Source: Lachancea dasiensis (Eukaryota > Ascomycota > Saccharomycetes > Saccharomycetales > Saccharomycetaceae). From it: 64,000 bases of DNA. The first letter of the stretch is position 1; the number at the start of each line of letters is the position of its first letter. The notes below the pieces were generated by a model. The model did not search any database. It was not told where the DNA came from and saw only the letters and a program-made list of their open reading frames with translations. The translations under genes and the position numbers were made by a program. This document shows, piece by piece, positions 58,507 to 64,000 of the stretch. The stretch spans positions 1,241,802 to 1,305,801 of the forward strand of contig LT598455.1 in the NCBI GenBank assembly GCA_900074725.1, read 5' to 3'.

Positions 58507-60018
58507 ATGGCATCTTGGAACGGTGACGCCCGTTGCATGGGAGAACAAGGTCTAGATTCCCCAGAAGTCGCAGCGTTGACCCCGCCAAGTTCTACGCTGC
58601 GGAAACCAGCGACCCCTGTCAAACGGGACAAAACTGTCCATCCATTATCTCCCGAAATGTCATCACCGATCAGACCTCCCAAATCTCGCAAAACTTCCAA
58701 CAAGCAGGATACTCCGTTGATTACGACTCGATCCTCAAACTCGCAAACCTTAGAAGAACTTATTGACACTTTTACAGACGATAAAAGGCTTTTGCTGCTT
58801 CGAGATCCCACGAGAAAACCACCTTTTTCATACGCGATGCTTATCGGGCTTGCAATTTTGCAGTCAGAACACTTAAGACTAACGTTGTCTCAAATCTATC
58901 AGTGGATTACTCTCCATTTCCCCTTCTACAAACTGAGTGACTACGGTTGGCAAAACAGTATACGTCACAATTTGTCACTCAACGAGGCCTTCATAAAAGG
59001 CGATAAGTCGCCAGACGGGAAAGGTCATTACTGGCAGGTGAAGCGCGGATGTGAAGCCAAGTTTTTTAAAGGTGGCCAATCAGACGACGAGATCCGGCTC
59101 AAACTGGCAAAGCTTTGTTCCAGCGTGCTGGCTGCAACGGGGACAGGGCCACAATCACCCCCAGATGCTGCAGACCTTTCGCGGGATCTTTTTAGCCAAA
59201 CCATCCGCGAAACAGCTAGAGAACGTCGTAGGATGAAGGGAAGAAAATTGGAAGAACCTTGTCAGCTAGATATCTCGACCGATGAGGACAGCGATGGCGA
59301 TGAAGTCAAGGGGACTACTTTCAATGTGGCATCATCACCTTCGCCCTTCGATACACAACGTGAAATAAGCAGCAATGATGCCTGTGTCATCGACGAGCCC
59401 GCTGAGACGTCCGGTGGACACGCATTTCCTGCACACAAATCACAATCCGACTGTTTATGGAATGAATTTAGTCTTTCCTTCTCACCAGTCCAAGAGGTGA
59501 AAAAGTACTCATGCTCTTTTAACACCAGTTTTGACACCTCGCCACATGCAAGAACCCCAAAGTTAGACTGTTCATCGTGGGCTAAATTCGGATCACCGGA
59601 AGCGCACCCTCGCACCAAGACTACAGCCAGTTCCTTGGATTTATTAAAAACTCCTCAAATCAAATCGATGAGCGCGACGTGTACCCCGCGTGATCCCAAT
59701 TCGGTGCGCAGATGGCGTTCTCCGAACGCCTTCGTGGACGATTTCACGAGATCTCCGATTCTTATCAATGCCTCAAGGACGCCAATGGTTCTGACCGATC
59801 AAAGCATGATTTCTGATGTCATCCTCGACAAACAGCTTCCCGGCCACCATTCTCAAAATTTTTTTGAGAACATCCGATATTCTTCTGGTTTATTTGGCGT
59901 CGATGTCTGCTCTGTTTGGAAACGTGCAGTGGAGAGTCGTCAGGACCCTTCGGCGCCTGGGATAAATGCTAAAGACACTGCCAGACTGGACAAGCCGTTT
60001 CAGCTTTCTCACAAATAG
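58507..60018 (+). CDS. HCM1: Forkhead transcription factor of late G1/S
   Basis: The 503-residue protein (564 in S. cerevisiae) has one forkhead domain (about 103-190): RKPPFSYAMLIGLAI, LSQIYQWITLHFPFYK and WQNSIRHNLSLNEAFIK, the last being the recognition helix, then GKGHYWQVK. N- and C-terminal parts are disordered and rich in CDK-type S/T-P sites (TPVK at 36-39, SPIR, TPRD, TPQIK). In S. cerevisiae Hcm1 activates spindle, chromosome-segregation and FKH/NDD1 genes in S phase, and CDK sites control its activity and turnover. It is YCR065W. The upstream SCB/MCB cluster fits this role. Confidence 0.96.
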   Translation: MASWNGDARCMGEQGLDSPEVAALTPPSSTLRKPATPVKRDKTVHPLSPEMSSPIRPPKSRKTSNKQDTPLITTRSSNSQTLEELIDTFTDDKRLLLLRDPTRKPPFSYAMLIGLAILQSEHLRLTLSQIYQWITLHFPFYKLSDYGWQNSIRHNLSLNEAFIKGDKSPDGKGHYWQVKRGCEAKFFKGGQSDDEIRLKLAKLCSSVLAATGTGPQSPPDAADLSRDLFSQTIRETARERRRMKGRKLEEPCQLDISTDEDSDGDEVKGTTFNVASSPSPFDTQREISSNDACVIDEPAETSGGHAFPAHKSQSDCLWNEFSLSFSPVQEVKKYSCSFNTSFDTSPHARTPKLDCSSWAKFGSPEAHPRTKTTASSLDLLKTPQIKSMSATCTPRDPNSVRRWRSPNAFVDDFTRSPILINASRTPMVLTDQSMISDVILDKQLPGHHSQNFFENIRYSSGLFGVDVCSVWKRAVESRQDPSAPGINAKDTARLDKPFQLSHK

Positions 60019-60432
60019 AGCAGGGATAAAAGATTTGGACTTGGGAAAGGATAGACAAATAATACGAGGCAAGGGATGGAACCATTTATTGGAGGTTCTA
60101 AACACACACCGGGTGTAGTTTTCCATAGAGAAACGTATGTAACATTAATCGAACATTCTATTAGCACTTCTACGCAGAAAAAAACAGATTCGCGAGAATG
60201 CTTGGGTAGCAAATCTGTTAAGGGGGGTTACTACTAAGTCGGCTGCCTGACGTTGTTCGTTTTGTCACTGGGTCTGTTACTCTGCTATAATATCATCACG
60301 TAACTTCAGCTGTAATGCAAAAATCATGAACTTGACCAAATTGGTACAGGCTGGAGATCATTGAAACCTGCTAGACCATTGGTGTGGCCCACAGGAAGAG
60401 ATTGGAAGCCATCTTAAGAAAGCACCTAAGGA
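60019..60432. other. HCM1-RAD18 intergenic interval
   Basis: These 414 bp between tandem genes presumably hold the HCM1 3' end and the RAD18 promoter. No gene or strong motif was recognised. Confidence 0.5.
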
Positions 60433-61827
60433 ATGCCAAGAAGAACAAACTTGGAGGAAATAACTAATGTTTCTGATCCAAGAGATTTCCTTCAAACGAC
60501 CATACCCGAACTGACAGATATAGATACTTTGCTGCGATGCCATATTTGCAAAGACTTTTTGAAAACGCCGGTTCTGACTCCTTGTGGCCATACATTCTGT
60601 TCGCTGTGCATTAGAGAGTATTTGAAGCGAGAGCTCAAGTGTCCATTGTGCTTAGCCGAGCTACGAGAGTCAATGCTAAAAAGCGAGTATTTGGTCAACG
60701 AAATAGTAGCGAGCTATGGAGAAGTACGAACCAAGCTATTAGAAACTCTCAGCGTGGTCAGAAGTCTATCCACGGGCGACCATAATGACAGTTCACTGAT
60801 CGAACTTCCAGATGGTCGTAATAGCGTTGCCACACACAACAAAAATAGCAGTCACAAACATTTCGATGTCGAGGATGATGAGGATCTTCAAATCATAGAA
60901 ACTCGAGATAATTTACCACTGTCAAAACGAGGCATCCAGGATATTACCACTGCGCACAAAAAACCACGGAAAGACTCTTCTAAATCGGGAATAGCATCTT
61001 TACTGAATAAGGCCAAGAGTCCAGATCCCCGTCAAGACTTGGCCAACTGTCCAATCTGTGTAAAATCTTTTCCAGTCGATTTTCTTCAAAGAACACACTT
61101 GGATGAATGCTTGTCGGTCGGGGCAGTTGATATGGAGACGGCTGACTCCAATAATTTACCGCAAGAGTCCATTGTTCAAAGCGCTAAAATAGATTCGAGC
61201 GTACCGAGGCAAAGCTTACCGTCTCTTGAGACACCTACTAACTTGCATTTCAACCGGTACTTAGAATCGTCATCCAACGCTTCGGTTACAAGGCTTGCCA
61301 AGCTCAACTTTTCATCCATGAGCTTGCAACAGCTCAAAGCCAAACTCTCTGCTTTAAAATTGCCAACGACTGGTTCGCGGCAACAAATGATTAATCGTTA
61401 CAATCACTACGAAATGCTGTGGAACAGCAATTACCTTGACGCCATCAACCCGGTCGATGAAAGAGAGTTGCGTAGACGTCTCGCCAATTGGGAAAGTAGC
61501 CATAATTGCGCCTCAGACTTGACACAAAATGCCGGTGCAATATCCAGATACCTAAATAAGAACCCGATGAAAGATTTTAGGACGGATAAATTCGACAGGA
61601 GAGGTTGGATGCTAGCTCACCGGCGCATATTCCGTAGACTGATCAAAGAGGCGAAAGATGGTCTCCAATACTCAGAAAGCACTGACAAGAGAGCTGAAGA
61701 ACATAATTCATACGATACCTGTCACAACGATAGCTCCATTAAAGATCCAGATGTAATACCCAGCAACCAATTGGTTACGAAACCCAATCCAGTTGCTTTC
61801 TCAAGTCAGAAATCAACAGAAACTTGA
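60433..61827 (+). CDS. RAD18: PCNA ubiquitin ligase (Rad6 partner)
   Basis: The 464-residue protein (487 in S. cerevisiae) has a C3HC4 RING (36-73; CHIC, TPCGHTFCSLCI, CPLC) and a UBZ4-type zinc finger from about 206 (CPICVKSFPVDFLQRTHLDEC). The SAP DNA-binding domain lies at about 291-325 (MSLQQLKAKLSALKLPTTGS), and the Rad6-binding helix follows (about 340-365; VDERELRRRLANWESSHN). Rad6-Rad18 monoubiquitinates PCNA at stalled forks to start translesion synthesis. It is YCR066W. Confidence 0.97.
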   Translation: MPRRTNLEEITNVSDPRDFLQTTIPELTDIDTLLRCHICKDFLKTPVLTPCGHTFCSLCIREYLKRELKCPLCLAELRESMLKSEYLVNEIVASYGEVRTKLLETLSVVRSLSTGDHNDSSLIELPDGRNSVATHNKNSSHKHFDVEDDEDLQIIETRDNLPLSKRGIQDITTAHKKPRKDSSKSGIASLLNKAKSPDPRQDLANCPICVKSFPVDFLQRTHLDECLSVGAVDMETADSNNLPQESIVQSAKIDSSVPRQSLPSLETPTNLHFNRYLESSSNASVTRLAKLNFSSMSLQQLKAKLSALKLPTTGSRQQMINRYNHYEMLWNSNYLDAINPVDERELRRRLANWESSHNCASDLTQNAGAISRYLNKNPMKDFRTDKFDRRGWMLAHRRIFRRLIKEAKDGLQYSESTDKRAEEHNSYDTCHNDSSIKDPDVIPSNQLVTKPNPVAFSSQKSTET

Positions 61828-61887
61828 GGCACCTGTACAGCTGTCTATAGACAATTAAATGACTATTCTTACCAAAATACTTTCTAC

Positions 61888-64000
61888 TTAAAGTTCGTCA
61901 TGCGTCAACGCGTTTACTTCATCACCTGCGGGGGTTGCCTGTGGGGTAAAGCTTTTTCTTGCTGAGGGAGAAGATTCGAAATCGAAAGAATCTTGGCTTC
62001 TTTTATTTTCTTCGAGAAGATTTCCTGAGCTTTCATTTCGATCTTCAAAGTAAGAGTCAGCCGTAGCCTCAATGACTGGCTTAATTTCCTCAATCGGTGC
62101 AGCGTAAGGCTCGTCAAGTGTCACAGCATCGGGTGTTGTTTCCTCTTGGTCTCTCTCATAATTCATATGTTCAGCCATATCAGGTGTGAAGTTGTTCTCT
62201 AGATCATCGGGTATGGCAAACGATGAGGAGGTGGGATGTGTGGTCAAAGTGTCTTCCCAAGAAGTCTGCAAAGTACTTTCAGGCCTCTGAGTTATTGAGC
62301 TCGTGGCGTCTGGTGAAAGAGAGACGGATTGAGGCGAGCTGCTAGACTGTTCATTAGACGAAAAAATGTAAACATGCTCAGTTCCACTCTCAGTGACTTG
62401 AGACGTATTCTCAGATGAAGCAGACCCAATAACTAGCTGAGAGCTCGATATAGTATCTATGACTTCTGTTTCAACTGGAGTTTGAACAGATGATTTGGTT
62501 TCTGAAGTTTTTCCAGTCATCGGCGTTGGTTCCGGCTCTGGGGCTGCTTCAAATGGAACGACATTTGATACTCGTTTAACTTTTTCTGTAGTTTCAGAAG
62601 TTGGTGCTTGTTCAATGGTTTCCATGGTTTTGAAAACCGAAGTCTGCTCGATTTGTTTCACAATTTCGGAAGCTGTTGGCAACTGCACTGACTCGAAGTT
62701 ATCCAGTGCTTGTTTATCGCCCTCGGGTGAAATTATGTCATCATGTGTAGCAAAGCTTTTGGAGGTTAGGTTCCCGGCTTCCACATGCGATCTCTTGGCC
62801 TTAGTTTCCGCAGCAGTTACTACAGACCTTTTGGTGGAAGAGGTTCCAATTGAATTTGCTGCAGAGTTCGATAATTGGCTAGCAGAGGCTGATACTAAGG
62901 AGGTTGTTGTGGTGATCGTAATGATTTCTTCTGACTGAGATTGTGATCCGGTCCCGATGTCAAAAGATAAGTTCTGGTTAGAGGCAGAAGAAGAAGAAAA
63001 TGAATACAATTGAGGATCAGTCTCTATTATAGATGAATATTCCAAGGGCACTGTCAAATGCTTTAGGGAGCTAACGTTCAGATCTTGGTGTACAGGGGCC
63101 TTTGACGGCATAACAGAATCTCTTTCATCCAAAAAATCGTTGTTTGAAACTGATAGACTTGGATCATTAGTGCTTAAAGGTGAAACTGACAGACTTGGAA
63201 AGTCTGTGCTTGAGGATGAGGGAAAAGAAAAGCCAATAGTGTCGAGGAGTGAGGACTTCGTAAAATCCTGAGTGGTAGACAGAGAAACTGCCTCCCGACC
63301 GCCACCAGAAGTAGAGGTTATTGCAGTATAAGATTCATTTGAGTTTGGATCTGCTATTTCAGTTGCTGTCGTATCAGGTTTGACGGTGCTACTCATTTCA
63401 GTAAAATTCTCTTCAATCTCGTGAACGTTCGTGGGATCAGCTGAAGGTTCCGGAGTGTAGGTCTCATAAGAAGACAAGTGTGTTATGCTTGGAAGAGAAG
63501 TGCTTATGACTGAACTGTCAGTTGGAGGAAGTCTAGTATAGGACTGAATACTCACCACATCGCCCACCAATGTTGTTTGCCTAAAGACATCATTCATCTT
63601 GAAATCCCCTCTGCCATACCATTTACTCAATGCAAAATGGTAGGATCTTTGATATAGGTTGTGTTTATAAGCAAATTGAGCAACCACAGCGATGAAGACA
63701 ACCACTACAAATTTTAACAATGTTTTCAGGATTTTTTCAATCACTGAAGTTGCATTTGCAAAATTGTTTGGGATTTTGATAACGTGAATAGTATTTGCAG
63801 CTGATACGCTGGCCAATAGGTTACCATTGGGTGAGAAAACAATCTTGGTTATGGCAAATGAATGAACCTGTTTAAAAAACTTTGCAACGCTCAAATTTTT
63901 TAGTTTCACAAGAGCTACAGAATTATCATTTCCTGCAAGCGCTGCCAGTTGACCCTCAGAATCAACGTCCATGGAAGTTACACCCCTAAATTTAGTGGTA
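61888..64000 (-). CDS. SEC12: Sar1 exchange factor family, Sec12/Sed4-like, N-terminal propeller cut by window edge
   Basis: The visible 703 residues start inside the cytosolic beta-propeller (KFRGVTSMDVDSEGQLAALA, then FSPNGNLLASVSAANTIHVI). One TM segment follows (LLKFVVVVFIAVVAQFAYK, near DNA 63,670-63,730). A very long lumenal part of about 570 residues, rich in Ser, Thr, Glu and low-complexity repeats, comes next and ends in HDEL, an ER retrieval signal. This topology is that of Sec12/Sed4, which act on Sar1 to start COPII budding. The long lumenal part is Sed4-like (1065 aa; Sec12 is 471 aa), while the single gene represents both YNR026C and YCR067C. The catalytic N-terminal residues are outside the window. 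Confidence 0.92.
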   Translation of the reverse strand, partial: TTKFRGVTSMDVDSEGQLAALAGNDNSVALVKLKNLSVAKFFKQVHSFAITKIVFSPNGNLLASVSAANTIHVIKIPNNFANATSVIEKILKTLLKFVVVVFIAVVAQFAYKHNLYQRSYHFALSKWYGRGDFKMNDVFRQTTLVGDVVSIQSYTRLPPTDSSVISTSLPSITHLSSYETYTPEPSADPTNVHEIEENFTEMSSTVKPDTTATEIADPNSNESYTAITSTSGGGREAVSLSTTQDFTKSSLLDTIGFSFPSSSSTDFPSLSVSPLSTNDPSLSVSNNDFLDERDSVMPSKAPVHQDLNVSSLKHLTVPLEYSSIIETDPQLYSFSSSSASNQNLSFDIGTGSQSQSEEIITITTTTSLVSASASQLSNSAANSIGTSSTKRSVVTAAETKAKRSHVEAGNLTSKSFATHDDIISPEGDKQALDNFESVQLPTASEIVKQIEQTSVFKTMETIEQAPTSETTEKVKRVSNVVPFEAAPEPEPTPMTGKTSETKSSVQTPVETEVIDTISSSQLVIGSASSENTSQVTESGTEHVYIFSSNEQSSSSPQSVSLSPDATSSITQRPESTLQTSWEDTLTTHPTSSSFAIPDDLENNFTPDMAEHMNYERDQEETTPDAVTLDEPYAAPIEEIKPVIEATADSYFEDRNESSGNLLEENKRSQDSFDFESSPSARKSFTPQATPAGDEVNALTHDEL

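Noticed and set aside
61230-61240. TACTAAC branch-point sequence within RAD18
   Set aside because: It lies in an uninterrupted, conserved coding frame without a donor/acceptor pair.

Overview
The window is nuclear DNA of a budding yeast of the family Saccharomycetaceae that branched before the whole-genome duplication (WGD), most likely a Lachancea-like species; the genus is inference. Reasons: compact single-exon genes, S. cerevisiae-type introns (GTATGT or GTAAGT donor, TACTAAC branch point), a U4 snRNA of S. cerevisiae type, an intron-bearing tRNA-Ser(CGA), and gene order that interleaves pairs of S. cerevisiae chromosome segments. Gene names and S. cerevisiae positions come from recalled family knowledge; no database search was possible.

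Layout. Block 1 (1-26,880) interleaves the S. cerevisiae YER003-YER010 and YIR002-YIR006 regions: PMI40 (5' end only), a dynactin p25-like gene, YND1, SUA7 (YPR086W in S. cerevisiae, so a local difference), NUG1, PAC2, TMA20, the U4 snRNA gene SNR14, MPH1, SEC3, NTF2, AIM21, DJP1, a YER010C-like gene, IST3 and PAN1. A 1.7 kb gene-free gap (26,881-28,605) marks a synteny junction. Block 2 (28,606-64,000) interleaves YNR017-YNR026 and YCR045-YCR067: TIM23, an RRT12-like subtilase, RCF2, IMG1, BUD23, ARE1/ARE2, ATP23, a YCR051W-like gene, a YNR021W-like gene, MRPL50, SNF12/RSC6, THR4, CTR86, PWP2, MPP6, YIH1, TVS1, tRNA-Ser(CGA), BUD31, HCM1, RAD18 and the membrane and lumenal part of SEC12/SED4, cut by the right edge. 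Pairs duplicated in S. cerevisiae (ARE1/ARE2, RSC6/SNF12, SED4/SEC12) appear here as one gene each.

The genes are mostly housekeeping: ribosome biogenesis (NUG1, BUD23, PWP2, MPP6), mitochondrial import and translation (TIM23, RCF2, ATP23, IMG1, MRPL50), transcription and splicing (SUA7, SNF12/RSC6, IST3, BUD31, U4), trafficking (SEC3, PAN1, AIM21, SEC12), genome maintenance (MPH1, RAD18) and G1/S transcription (HCM1). Recognisable promoter signatures are RRPE plus PAC at NUG1, BUD23 and PWP2/MPP6, an SCB/MCB cluster at HCM1, and a Gcn4-type site at THR4.

No new multi-gene system, mobile element or CRISPR array was found. The items most worth checking are an intron in AIM21, the retained dynactin p25 gene, a sharply GC-rich island with minisatellites at about 52.0-54.4 kb where TAH1 would be expected, a 35-bp sequence shared by the two big gene-free gaps, a tRNA-like remnant next to tRNA-Ser(CGA), and the long HDEL-terminated lumenal domain of the single SEC12/SED4 gene.
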